A stretch of 64,000 bases of DNA from CBDCLY01 sp965218715 (GCA_965218715.1 CBDCLY010000011.1:1-64000), one strand, 5' to 3'. Counted from the first letter of the stretch, positions 37,991 to 47,553 are shown. Made by a program: numbers and translations. The notes: generated from the sequence alone by a model not told the origin.

Positions 37991-39706
37991 ATGAATTTGA
38001 GAGCCCTCACTTTAGCCTTTTTCCTTTTGAGCATGAATGTGCTTTTTGCTCAACGCTTTGAATGGGCAAAATCTTTTGGAGGCAGTACATATGATGTTGG
38101 CTATTCCATTGCAATTGACCATTTAGGAAATGCCTATACAACTGGATACTTCGAAGGCACAGTAGATTTTGATCCAGGAAGCGGAGTTTTTAATTTGAGC
38201 TCGAATGGACGGAATGATGTATTTGTTCAGAAATTGGACGCTGCCGGTAATTTCCTATGGGCTAAATCTTTTGGAGGAATTCATGATGATGTTGGGAACT
38301 CCATAACAACAGACACATTGGGGAATGTTTATATCCGTGGCCGATTCAAAGACAGTGTAGATTTTGATCCAGGCCTTGCAACTAATGTTAGAGTCGCAAC
38401 TGGAATAAGCTCAAGTATTTTTATTCAGAAATTAGATGCTAACGGCAGTTTCCTATGGGTAAAATCCATTGACGGATACTTTTTAGGGAACGGAATACAA
38501 GGAGAAGGCACTCTCTTAAGCCTAGATAATTATGGGAATGTCTATCATTTAGGAACTTTTATCGATACCGTTGACTTTGATCCTGGACCAGGAACACACA
38601 ATTTAACTTCAGGAGGAGATGCTAAATTATTTGTTCAGAAGTTTGATGCAAACGGGAATTTTCTTTGGGTCAAACCTTTTGGAAATTCTGACTATCAAGG
38701 ACTCAATTCCTTATCCATTGATGTATTAGGAAACATCTATACCGCAGGTTCTTTTAATGATACAGCAGATTTTGATCCTGGGATAGGAATTAGTAATCTA
38801 ATTTCAGTAGGAGCAAGTGATGCCTTTATACAAAAAATGGATTTCAATGGTAATTTCATTTGGGCAAAATCATTTGGAGCCACCAACATTGATGGAATTA
38901 ACTCTATAGCCGTTGATGCCTTTGGGAATGTTTTTTCCACAGGTTATTATAAAGACACTGTAGATTTTGACCCTGGAGCAGGAATAAGTAACCTAATTTC
39001 TAGAGGCTTGCAATACAATAGCTTTATCCATAAAATTGATTCTAATGGTACCTTTCAATGGGCTAAATCCTTTGGGGGTTTTGGCAATGATTATGCTAAT
39101 TCTGTTTCCATTGCTGCCGATAATTTTGGGAATATTTATACTGTAGGTACTTTTAAAGGCACGATTGATTTTAACCCTACTCAAGGAAACTTCTTCATGA
39201 CCTCAACAGGTTGGAATGATGTTTTTATTCATCAAATGGATGCAAATGGGAATTTTCAAAAGGCCGTTCTTTTTGACGGAAATTGGTTTCATGGCATTAG
39301 CTCAATTGTTATAGATGATTCTGGGAATTTGTATACTGTAGGCACATTTGAAGGTACAGTAGATTATAACCCAGGACCAGCAGTGAACAACTTAAGTTCG
39401 GTAGGCAGTAATGATGTTTTTATACAGAAAATGACTCGAATTGGTACCGGTATAGATAAAATTAACACCCATTTTAAAGTCTTGGCTTACCCAAATCCAT
39501 CAAATGGAATTGTTCAAATACAGTTCAAGGAATTTGAAGAAAATGTAACATTGACCCTTAGGGATGTGCTGGGAAAAGTGGTTTCAATTCAAGAATTTTA
39601 CGCAATTTCAAATACTCAAATTGATTTACCGGATCAAAAAGGCTTCTATTTCTTAAGTATCCAATCAAATACAGGTCAAAGTATCATAAAGCTTGTAAGA
39701 GAGTAG
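37991..39706 (+). CDS. SBBP-repeat beta-propeller protein with T9SS sorting domain
   Basis: A 571-residue exported protein starting at MNLRALTLAFFLLSMNV with a signal peptide ending FAQ. About eight repeats of some 57 residues follow. Each contains variants of WAKSFGG, GNVYTTGxF, DTVDFDPGxG and FIQKxDxNGNF, the SBBP beta-propeller pattern. The Asp-rich FDPG blades could bind calcium, but that is inference. The last 75 residues are a T9SS type A sorting domain (YPNPSNGIVQIQF, KGFYFLSIQS). A start 42 bases earlier would put charged residues in front of the signal and is rejected. Confidence 0.88.
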   Translation: MNLRALTLAFFLLSMNVLFAQRFEWAKSFGGSTYDVGYSIAIDHLGNAYTTGYFEGTVDFDPGSGVFNLSSNGRNDVFVQKLDAAGNFLWAKSFGGIHDDVGNSITTDTLGNVYIRGRFKDSVDFDPGLATNVRVATGISSSIFIQKLDANGSFLWVKSIDGYFLGNGIQGEGTLLSLDNYGNVYHLGTFIDTVDFDPGPGTHNLTSGGDAKLFVQKFDANGNFLWVKPFGNSDYQGLNSLSIDVLGNIYTAGSFNDTADFDPGIGISNLISVGASDAFIQKMDFNGNFIWAKSFGATNIDGINSIAVDAFGNVFSTGYYKDTVDFDPGAGISNLISRGLQYNSFIHKIDSNGTFQWAKSFGGFGNDYANSVSIAADNFGNIYTVGTFKGTIDFNPTQGNFFMTSTGWNDVFIHQMDANGNFQKAVLFDGNWFHGISSIVIDDSGNLYTVGTFEGTVDYNPGPAVNNLSSVGSNDVFIQKMTRIGTGIDKINTHFKVLAYPNPSNGIVQIQFKEFEENVTLTLRDVLGKVVSIQEFYAISNTQIDLPDQKGFYFLSIQSNTGQSIIKLVRE

Positions 39707-40126
39707 TTAAATTTGAAGCCACTTTTTGATTTAGTTCCTCTTTCTTCGACTTTTGTCCCAATAAAAATTATTCTCATTGCTTTGTGTCTTTTGTCTAAAA
39801 GTAGCATAGATCTTCCTTTATATCGGTTTTTGAGACAGGTACAATAACAGAAAACGAATGAAGAGGAGGAGCAAAAAAAACTCCCAGCTTTCGCTCCTGT
39901 CTCAAAAAAATGGGCTCCCTCCTTCGTTTCACTTCGGCGGGTAGACTTCTCGCCTAAGAGGAGGAGCAATGACCCTCTGATTAACAGTCAGTACTGGGAT
40001 TTTTTCATTTCTTTGCAAATACTTGCTATTGCTGAGGTTTCCTTGAATCATGAAATAGGGTATTTAGATTTGTTTTCACTTATTTTCAAAAGTTTTCTAA
40101 ATTAACTTGACCTAAATTGGACCCAA
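39707..40126. repeat. intergenic stretch with 95-bp-type repeat copy and a tRNA-Asn anticodon-arm remnant
   Basis: No gene is seen. An inverted repeat TTTTTGAGACAGG (39827-39839) / CCTGTCTCAAAAA (39896-39908) encloses AAGAGGAGGAGC and CTCCCAGCTTTCGC, elements of the 95-bp repeat found at 47.2 kb. The rest of a repeat unit (TTTCACTTCGGCGGGTAGA) spans 39926-39960. From 39971 to 39991 the sequence equals the tRNA-Asn anticodon arm in reverse orientation, but the T-arm is missing. The first duplicated segment starts at 40043. Confidence 0.75.
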
Positions 40127-41107
40127 TCAATTTTGCTTAATCAACTTCCTTACTAGCAAACCCTGTTCAGTAATTAACTGAAGGAAATAAAGCCCTGGAG
40201 ATAATTGCTCAGTTGATATTATCACCTCATTTCCAGCTATCTTTAGGTACTTAAATGGTACGATTTGGCCACTTAAATTAAACAATTCAACAGATTGAAT
40301 TTGATTGCCCGATTTAGCATTTATGTTTAACTGATTCTTAAACGGATTTGGACTAATATCTATTCCTAACCTTATCTCCTTCTCTGAAAGGCCAATTGTT
40401 GTATCGGGCAAACTATCGCAATGACTTAACCAAACATCGTCGATGTAATAATAGGTGTTTAAAAAATTGATGTTTGTTGAATCTCCTCCACCTACAAATA
40501 GGGTATCTATGTAAGTGGTATCATTAAAATTCCCCAGTGTGATGTATTCTTCTCCTCCGTGAGCCATGTATTGAAAATTAAATTCAATCCAATTTATTTT
40601 ATCCTGAATGTAATTGTTAGGAGAAACTATAATCTGTGGTGTATAGGGCAGACTTTGAAATGTATTAATGGAGTAAGCGTTGTTTGAGAAATGCACTCCT
40701 AATTGATTTCTAGAAGCAAATCTAGTTGAATCTCCTAAACTGACAAAAAGCTGCAAACAATAAGTAGAATCTTGTATTAAGGGCTTACTTAACTTGGCTT
40801 GGGCATATTCTCTTGTCCCAATTCGATATGAAGTGTACAAATGATACATTAAAATTCCAATGTAAGCATTGCCTGTTTTAGCCTGCTGGTATCCAAGCAC
40901 ATTGCTAGGACTGGTCCAGTTGTTATTTACTGAGTTAAATGGAGTAAAATAATTGAAGCCTTCATTGCTTGCATTGATCCATTCTGCTGGAATAAACAAT
41001 GGGGTTACCCTTCTTGCAGTATCTTCAAAACTATAGTTAGGCACTAAGTTTTGGGCCATGCTCGAACAGCTCCAAATCATACAAAGGCCTAAGACTATTT
41101 TATTCAT
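40127..41107 (-). CDS. T9SS-sorted jelly-roll-like surface protein, copy 1
   Basis: A 326-residue exported protein. A signal peptide (CSSMAQ) precedes NLVPNYSFEDTAR, the start of a jelly-roll type domain seen at the N-terminus of many Bacteroidota surface proteins. Residues 245-326 form a T9SS type A sorting domain (ISPNPFKNQLNI ... LYFLQLITEQGLLVRKLIK). The last 140 residues are virtually identical to the copy at 41894-42883. The first 185 differ at many positions. The start overlaps the preceding truncated gene by eight bases, as in the other copy. The function is probably surface display or glycan binding. Confidence 0.85.
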   Translation of the reverse strand: MNKIVLGLCMIWSCSSMAQNLVPNYSFEDTARRVTPLFIPAEWINASNEGFNYFTPFNSVNNNWTSPSNVLGYQQAKTGNAYIGILMYHLYTSYRIGTREYAQAKLSKPLIQDSTYCLQLFVSLGDSTRFASRNQLGVHFSNNAYSINTFQSLPYTPQIIVSPNNYIQDKINWIEFNFQYMAHGGEEYITLGNFNDTTYIDTLFVGGGDSTNINFLNTYYYIDDVWLSHCDSLPDTTIGLSEKEIRLGIDISPNPFKNQLNINAKSGNQIQSVELFNLSGQIVPFKYLKIAGNEVIISTEQLSPGLYFLQLITEQGLLVRKLIKQN

Positions 41108-41632
41108 GGCTAATCACTAGTTTCTTTTGGGTAATAAGGGTATTGTTATCTATACAACGCAAAATATATACCCCTGGTTGCAAGTCACTAAAATTGAATT
41201 GGTGAGAATCGCCAACGTTAAACTTTTGTTCATTCAATAACTTTCCATTTAAAGAGAAGACTTTAATGAATGCATTTTGAGATTCTTCAATTTTTATATC
41301 AATACTAAATATTCCATTGTTAGGATTAGGGAATAGTTCAAAATAAGCTCTTTCATTTTGTGTTCCTTCATCCTTTGCCCTTTTTTGTTTCCTTCCTTTC
41401 ATAATTTGAATGCCTTTGCATGCGGAGTTAAATATTGGAGAACCATAATAGGCTAAAATTGACCTTGCCAAATAAACAGCAATACCATCATCGTATGGGC
41501 ACATTAATGCTATGTTTTTAGCGCTTTGAAGTTCCATTTTGCTTAATGGTATGTCGTTTTCAATTTTTATTACCAAAGGGGTTAAACTAGATATATTTTG
41601 GTCAAAGTTGCTAGAGGTATTAAAATTGAATC
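41100..41632 (-). pseudogene. 3' remnant of the beta-helix T9SS gene
   Basis: It encodes only the last 175 or so residues of the large gene at 42876-46820, including the T9SS sorting domain (ELFPNPNNGIFSIDI ... GVYILRCIDNNTLITQ). There is no signal peptide. The frame runs out at the repeat junction near 41632, with a stop just beyond it, and the only start inside is a weak TTG at 41576. It is therefore a truncated duplicate. Residues upstream of GDSH match the intact gene almost exactly, while the last 35 differ. Confidence 0.85.
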
Positions 41633-41893
41633 CTTCGTTTCACTTCGGCGGGTAGACTTCTCGCCCAAGAGGAGGAGCAAAAAAAAACTCCCAGCTTTCG
41701 CTGGGAGTTTTGCTCCTCCTCTTGGGCTCGAACCAAGGACCCTTTGATTAACAGCCAGTCAAGGTATATTTGCATTTAGTTGTCAATCCTTTCATTTACT
41801 TGGTTTTACTTGAATCATGAAATAGGGTATTTAGATTTGTTTTCACTTATTTTCAAAAGTTTTCAAAATTAGCTTGACCTAAATTGGACCCAA
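41633..41893. repeat. repeat unit, palindrome and 3'-half tRNA-Asn copy between the two duplicates
   Basis: From 41633 a 95-bp-type repeat unit (CACTTCGGCGGGTAGACTTC) leads into the palindrome CCCAAGAGGAGGAGC ... GCTCCTCCTCTTGGG at 41663-41726. Positions 41713-41758 then match the 3' half of tRNA-Asn, from discriminator through T-arm and anticodon arm, with two mismatches. After that the sequence diverges. The second duplicate starts at 41810. No gene is seen. Confidence 0.8.
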
Positions 41894-43408
41894 TCAATTT
41901 TGCTTAATCAACTTCCTTACTAGCAACCCCTGTTCAGTAATTAACTGAAGGAAATAAAGCCCTGGAGATAATTGCTCAGTTGATATTATCACCTCATTTC
42001 CAGCTATCTTTAGGTACTTAAATGGTACGATTTGGCCACTTAAATTAAACAATTCAACAGATTGAATTTGATTGCCCGATTTAGCATTTATGTTTAACTG
42101 ATTCTTAAACGGATTTGGACTAATATCTATTCCTAACCTTATCTCCTTCTCTGAAAGGCCAATTGTTGTATCTGGCAAACTATCGCAATGGCTTAACCAA
42201 ATATCGTCTATGTAATAATAGGTGTTTAAAAAATTGATGTTCGTTGAATCTCCTCCACCTACAAATAGGGTATCTATGTAGGTTGTATCGTTAAAATTCC
42301 CCAGTGTGATGTATTCTTCACCTCCTTGTGCTTTGTATTGAAAATTAAATTCCATCCAATTAGTTTTTTCACCTATGTATTGAGTTGGTGACACAATAAT
42401 TTGAGGGGTAAATGGCAAACTACGATAGCTTGGAATAAAGTATGAAGTATCAGAAAAGTGCACCCCTAATTGGCCCCTAGAGGCAAAATGAGAGGAGTCT
42501 GCTAAACTTACAAACAGCTGCAAGCAATAGCTAGAGTCTTGAATTAAAGGCCTTGTCAACTTGGCTTGGGCATATTCTCTAGTTATATCCCTTCGAAGCG
42601 TATATAAGTGATACATCAATATTCCTATATATGCATTGCCAGTTTTTGCGACTTGATAGCCAAGAATATTACTTGGACTTCCCCAATCTAAAAATGGGTT
42701 AACAGTATTTTGCAAAGGGGTAAAGTAATTGAAGCCCTCACCATTAGGGGCATCCCAGGCACTTGGCAGATAGAAGAAGGTAACTTTTCTAGCGGTATCC
42801 TCAAAACTATAATTGGGAACATAATTTTGAGCCTTTATAGAAAAACCCGTCATTATTAAAGCACAGAAAAAAATCTTATTCATGGCTAATTACTAATTTC
42901 CTTTGCATTAGAATAGCATTGCTATCTATACAACGTAAAATATATACTCCAGGTTGCAGGCCACTAAAATTGAATTTGTGTGAATCGCCAACGTTAAACT
43001 TTTGTTCATTCAATAACTTTCCATTTAAAGAGAAGACTTTAATGAATGCATTTTGAGATTCTTCAATTTTTATATCAATACTAAATATTCCATTGTTAGG
43101 ATTAGGGAATAGTTCAAAATAAGCTCTTTCATTTTGTGTTCCTTCATCCTTTGCCCTTTTTTGTTTCCTTCCTTTCATAATTTGAATGCCTTTGCATGCG
43201 GAGTTAAATATTGGAGAACCATAATAGGCTAAAATTGACCTTGCCAAATAAACAGCAATACCATCATCGTATGGGCACATTAATGCTATGTTTTTAGCGC
43301 TTTGAAGTTCCATTTTGCTTAATGGTATGTCGTTTTCAATTTTTATTACCAAAGGGGTTAAACTAGATATATTTTGGTCAAAGTTGCTAGAGGTATTAAA
43401 ATTGAATC
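41810..43408 (-). repeat. 1.6-kb direct duplication, copy 2
   Basis: This is the partner of 40043-41632. Here it is embedded in the longer gene pair: it covers the complete 329-residue gene and the 3' end of the large beta-helix gene. Beyond 43408 the large gene continues without the repeat. Confidence 0.9.
41894..42883 (-). CDS. T9SS-sorted jelly-roll-like surface protein, copy 2
   Basis: A 329-residue paralogue of the gene at 40127-41107, with signal peptide (FSIKAQ), NYVPNYSFEDTAR jelly-roll-like start and T9SS type A sorting domain. From GGEEYITLGNFNDTTYID to the C-terminus the two proteins differ at a single position (Ile for Val before WLSHCDSLP). The N-terminal half differs freely. 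The start overlaps the end of the large beta-helix gene by eight bases, so the pair is translationally coupled and probably forms a secreted complex or acts on the same target. Confidence 0.85.
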   Translation of the reverse strand: MNKIFFCALIMTGFSIKAQNYVPNYSFEDTARKVTFFYLPSAWDAPNGEGFNYFTPLQNTVNPFLDWGSPSNILGYQVAKTGNAYIGILMYHLYTLRRDITREYAQAKLTRPLIQDSSYCLQLFVSLADSSHFASRGQLGVHFSDTSYFIPSYRSLPFTPQIIVSPTQYIGEKTNWMEFNFQYKAQGGEEYITLGNFNDTTYIDTLFVGGGDSTNINFLNTYYYIDDIWLSHCDSLPDTTIGLSEKEIRLGIDISPNPFKNQLNINAKSGNQIQSVELFNLSGQIVPFKYLKIAGNEVIISTEQLSPGLYFLQLITEQGLLVRKLIKQN

Positions 43409-46400
43409 TTTGGTTTCTCCCTTTTAACCTGCCAAAAGTTGTAAGGTCCATACTATCAGTAAAATGTTTCCAATTTCTGTTTTTAAACAAGACACTATCC
43501 TGCGAAAGTTGATGATACATGAGCTGGCTTAATAGTCTGAATGTGCTATCCTTATAGTTTGATCTATTCAACCAATTTCTTCCATTACTTTTTAAATTAT
43601 TTGAGATTGTTTGCCCTTTAGAGATCAGGGGTGCCGGCAACGGTACAGAGCAGGAGGCTCCATTAGGCCCATTTGCTGAAATATTACCTTGAATATTAAA
43701 CCCTGGGTCCGCATCTAGCACGCCAATGGTCGGTCCAGGGACTTGAGAACCTGCCAGTATCAAATGTTTTGGACTGTAATCAACCAATGGGTTGTTAGGG
43801 TCAATGTAATGTTCATAATTAAACGTATGTTTTTGAAAATTACCTATATACAAATTACCCGCTTCTAAATCTTTTGAAATGGGTATTCCTGCTCCATTAT
43901 AGGTTAAGCCTCCAATATTGCCAAGTCTTGCTTGCTCATCCAAGGTAATTCCTCGAAAATTTGACTTTAATTCGTTATCTATCACTTCAGTAAAATCACC
44001 ACAATAGGACAAAAATTGAATGCCAATTCCAGAGTTTTCAATTAGGTTACAATTTACCTTACTAGGCGAATTACTGACATGGTATGAGTTTTCTATAGAA
44101 ATCCCAATGTTTTTATCATCCACATTAGAACCTGTTAAAGATAAAACCTTGTTTTCAAGAATGTACACTACATCATTAATCGCTTGAATGGCTATTGAAT
44201 TAGGTGCTGGACAAGGTGATCCCAATCCTCCGCAGGGGCTTGCAGGAGTCAAGTCTGTATTAGATTCAATTACTTGATTTTTATTAATTAATGCATGTGC
44301 AAAATTGGTATGAATCCCAATCTTTAATCCTACCATTTGATTACTAGTAACCTTAACGTCTAATGCAGGTGGATTTGTGTAGCTGCTTACGATATTTGGA
44401 TTACTGATTTGTATTCCTGTAGTATAATTGTAATCAATTGCTGCATTATATGGAGCATAGGCAGGGCTAACTAAATGATTTTTGCTAAGTAAAGCGTTTT
44501 TGCAATTGGTCACTACAATACCATTGGAACTAACTGTAATTGCGTTCTCCTCAATAGTGGTTTTTAAGTCATTTAACCCAACTGAAATGGCATTTGATAA
44601 TGGAATTGGGAGATTTGAAATATAATGCGGGGAGTTTGAATTGTCTATATTATTACCTCTAATAATCATATGCAAATCTACTCTTCCGAATATGCTTGTC
44701 TTATTGTAATTAAACCAATTATTTATAATCCTTGTTGAGTCATTTGATAAGTTTCCTTGAAATCCTTGAATGTGGACAGCTTTTTCTTGAATTAAAGGAG
44801 AACCAGGGAAAGTAAACTGGTTATTAAAGCCATTAAATGTATTAAGGGAAGCATCCACACGTGAGTCAAACAGATACAAGGTGCCTCCGCTTCCATAAAA
44901 AGTATTGCTTTGGATTTTCACTCTTTTGGAAGGGTCTGTAGAACTGAATCTAAATCGAATAAGCTTAATACTATAGGTTGGGTAGTAAGATTGGTAGTTA
45001 TTATCAATAAGTGGACTAGAACATTGAAAAGTGTTATTAAGAATTACAGTCGAGTCACTTGTGAAAGGAGTTGTGGAATTAATAGTTATTGCTGTTTTGT
45101 TCTTATCAAATAGGCTACTCTTGATTTCAAATTCACCAGGAGTACCATTAATATTTATAGTGCTTGTTCCATTATAAAACTTGCAGCCATCAACATATAT
45201 TGATGCCCCAGTATTTCCTTTTACAACTATGGCATTCCAATATATTCCATCTGAACAGCTATTGAATTCAGTGCCATTAATTAATGTCAATTTTGCCCCA
45301 TTCTTCACAACTATTTTAGCGTTTTCATCCATAGAAAATCTGCAATTATCAAACGTAATATCACTTTCTATAAAGAAGGTTCCAGAAAGAAATATGTCCT
45401 GGTTTGTTATTGGATTCGTTGAAGGTGCCAATCCTAGTAATTGCCACAAATCATTCAAATCAGATCCAGAGCTTAAGACATTTGATGCTTTATTAATGCT
45501 TACTTGGCTACTAGCAGAACAGGTTGTGCCTGAAAATGGATTTGTATAGGTTAGCTCCAAGCTATAATTAGATGTTTGAAAAGGGTTAGTCGTTGCGATG
45601 GGGTTTAACACATTGGGGTTACTTAGACCATCCGTAGGTGTCCATGAGTATGAAAAAGTAGCATTTGAAGGAAGACAAGAAATATCAGGGTTTAAAGTGC
45701 TAGTTACTGCACAGGAAGTCGCACTTTGAGTGGTTGGATTATTAATGCTAAAATCAAATACTTTGAGACTTACGTCATCTAGTAAAATCCAATCTTGTGC
45801 TGTTGAACTAAAAACTTCATAGGGATAGAAAAGAATTCTGTCATAATTGCTATTTGGAGTAAAGCAAAACGTAAAAGTTTGCCAATTTCCACTTGGATCC
45901 ATTGCTGATTCATAAATTTCAACTATGTCTTGACTTTGATTAGAATTTAATTCATATAAAAGGGGGTTTCTAGTAGAAGTTCCGCTTGGGCTTGATACAT
46001 CCGAGCTGTGAAGCAATTTAACTTTAAAAAGATCAGGCAATGGAAAGGAGTTATACTTTTTTATCCTGAACGTTATTAAATAGCTGTTTGATGTTGATAA
46101 TTGAATTGATTTTAATATGGATTCTCCATAAATTTTATTGGTGGATTGACCAGGTGGAAATGTTGCATACTTAACCCACATTTTTACTGCAGGATTTGAG
46201 GTTAAATTGGCAAAAGATGGTGTCTCATGTCCAAAATCCCAATCACACACGTGACCATTTCAAAAAGGTACAGAAAATGAAAATCCTGAACCAGGAACAT
46301 TAGGGTCTATTAAAAAATTATCAAACCCTCCATTTGTTATTAATTCTCCACATGATAAATTATACGGTTGGCAAACCCCAGCTTGAAAACTTAAAATTGA

Positions 46401-46820
46401 CATATCAAAATTTATCGAAGGGCTTGTAGTTTTATGCTTTAGCTTCAATAAATACTTCTGACCGATAGTTAACTGATCAAAAAATAGGTCTGCCATTTGA
46501 GAACTATCATTAAAAAGAATCATACTATCAATTAGCATGAGTGCCGTACAATTGGAAGCATTGTATAATTTCCATGATTCAAGATCTTTTATCCCTTTCC
46601 CTAAATTATTGGAGAAATTCATCCAAAGACTATCGGTATTTGCAACGAAATCAATAAACAATTCTTGTTGTGAAAAGCTGTAATTTATTGTATCTCCAAT
46701 ATTTTGAGAATATGCATTTTGACATGAATTTCCAGATCCAGTTCCACTTGCAGAAACGATACTACTGATTAAAAATAAAAAGGATAAAGTCAATAATTTT
46801 TGTAGGCGAAGTAATTTCAT
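42876..46820 (-). pseudogene. large beta-helix T9SS surface protein, interrupted by an in-frame TGA
   Basis: Two pieces in the same frame encode a 1,314-codon exported protein. The first has a signal peptide (LISSIVSASG) and a beta-rich domain ending CGELITNGGFDNF. A TGA at 46260-46262 interrupts a jelly-roll module between GSGFSFSVPF and NGHVCDWDFGHETPSF. Both sides align to one domain type without any gap. The second piece has an Ig/PKD-like region, a long right-handed beta-helix with many Asn ladders (about 44-45.4 kb) and a T9SS sorting domain. A substitution, not an indel, explains the stop. It may be a real null allele or a single base error. Confidence 0.8.
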
Positions 46821-47215
46821 TGTGATTTGATTTAATAATTGACCGAAATTGCCAATTTTCACTCTAAATTTAGCAAAAAGTTACCAAAATTGACTCAAAA
46901 CAAACAAAAAGAGGCCTGAAATTGCAAAGTTAAATGTTTAAAAACGTTTGTACGAAACATTTGAATATGTAATTGTTGTTCAACAAAAGCTATATTATTT
47001 ATAGTTGTTTGATTTCAGTTAGCATAAAAACTGCAAAAACTACATGTATCCAACATATGCCATACTCAAATATCCATTAGATGATAATATATAGATGGTC
47101 AAGAAGTTCAATATCAAAAAGTCTTCCAGCTTAACTTTTTTCTTCGCGTTTTGAACATCACATTCACTCGCTTTTAGGCTTCCACTTGGACTTCCGCCTT
47201 CGCTACGTTATTCGG
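46821..47215. other. A+T-rich intergenic region without a gene
   Basis: Between the beta-helix gene and the repeat array I see no coding frame. A TAACTTTG (-7 type) on the minus strand at 46925-46932 could start the beta-helix transcript. Nothing else clear is present. Confidence 0.5.
46925..46932 (-). promoter_or_regulatory. candidate -7 box of the T9SS surface-protein operon
   Basis: TAACTTTG on the minus strand matches TAnnTTTG and gives a leader of about 100 bases to the ATG at 46820. A perfect -33 TTTG is not visible. Confidence 0.3.
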
Positions 47216-47417
47216 GTAGACTTCTCGCCTAAGAGGAGGAGCAAAAAAAAACTCCCAGCTTTCGCTGCAATTTCACAAAATGGGCTCCCTCCTCCGTTTC
47301 ACTTCGGCGGGTAGACTTCTCGCCCAAGAGGAGGAGCAAAAAAAAACTCCCAGCTTTCGCTGCAATTTCACAAAATGGGCTCCCTCCTCCGTTTCACTTC
47401 GGCGGGTAGACTTCTCA

Positions 47418-47480
47418 CCCAAGAGGAGGAGCAAAAAAAAACTCCCAGCTTTCGCTGGGAGTTTTGCTCCTCCTCTTGGG
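47418..47480. repeat. 63-bp palindrome built from the tRNA-Asn 3' end
   Basis: CCCAAGAGGAGGAGCAAAA (47418-47436) is the inverted copy of TTTTGCTCCTCCTCTTGGG (47462-47480). The right arm includes the last 14 bases of the tRNA gene. Inside, CTCCCAGC TTTC GCTGGGAG at 47442-47461 is the terminator stem. The same palindrome is repeated at about 41663-41726. Confidence 0.85.
47434..47465 (-). terminator. intrinsic terminator of tRNA-Asn
   Basis: On the minus strand AAAACTCCCAGC-GAAA-GCTGGGAG is followed by nine Ts, directly after the tRNA 3' end. It is a strong eight-base GC-rich stem with a GAAA tetraloop. Confidence 0.85.
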
Positions 47481-47540
47481 CTCGAACCAAGGACCCTCTG
47501 ATTAACAGTCAGATGCTCTAACCAACTGAGCTAAGGAGGA
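47467..47540 (-). tRNA. tRNA-Asn (anticodon GTT)
   Basis: A 74-base cloverleaf. The acceptor stem is TCCTCCT/AGGAGGA with discriminator G. The D-arm is GCTC-AGTTGGTTA-GAGC and the anticodon arm is TCTGA-CTGTTAA-TCAGA with anticodon GTT. The T-arm is CTTGG-TTCGAGC-CCAAG. CCA is not encoded. An in-tandem terminator follows. The 3' half of this gene is copied at 41713-41758 and a shorter part at 39971-39991, which is how tRNA attachment sites look after element insertion. Confidence 0.97.
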
Positions 47541-47553
47541 ATTGAATCTTTTA

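Larger units (their letters stand above)
40043..41632 (-). repeat. 1.6-kb direct duplication, copy 1
   Basis: This 1,590-base segment matches 41810-43408 (1,599 bases) in the same orientation. The nine-base difference equals the 326- versus 329-residue partner protein. Both copies are nearly identical at about 40043-40550 and 41207-41632 but differ clearly in between. The copy ends within AATTGAATC, where the sequence switches into the 95-bp repeat. Confidence 0.9.
47216..47480. repeat. 95-bp tandem repeat array next to tRNA-Asn
   Basis: Units starting GTAGACTTCTC recur at 47216, 47311 and 47406, an exact 95-base period. Each contains AAGAGGAGGAGC, an A-run, CTCCCAGCTTTCGCTG and then TGGGCTCCCTCCTCCG and CACTTCGGCGG. 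The third unit runs directly into the tRNA terminator and the tRNA 3' end. Single units or fragments occur at 39.86-39.96 kb and 41.63-41.70 kb. A frame of 73 codons runs through the array but has no protein-like character. Confidence 0.85.

Noticed and set aside
41100..41576. Independent 158-residue gene
   Set aside because: It is the copied 3' end of the large beta-helix gene, has no signal peptide, and starts at a weak TTG beside a repeat junction.
46260..46262. TGA recoding as Trp or selenocysteine
   Set aside because: Only one such site is seen, ordinary TGA stops end other genes here, and no SECIS-like hairpin was recognised. A substitution or base error is simpler.
47216..47480. Possible CRISPR array
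   Set aside because: The units are 95 bases with no unique spacers between short repeats, and there are no cas genes nearby. It is a tandem repeat.
47280..47501. 73-codon frame through the repeat array
   Set aside because: It is made of the repeat unit twice over and runs into the tRNA. Repeats in three-fold phase alone explain it. A similar frame at 39676-39969 is rejected for the same reason.
47467..47540. Prophage or integrative element with its own recombinase
   Set aside because: No integrase, relaxase or phage gene is found between the tRNA and its fragments. Only the footprint is reported.
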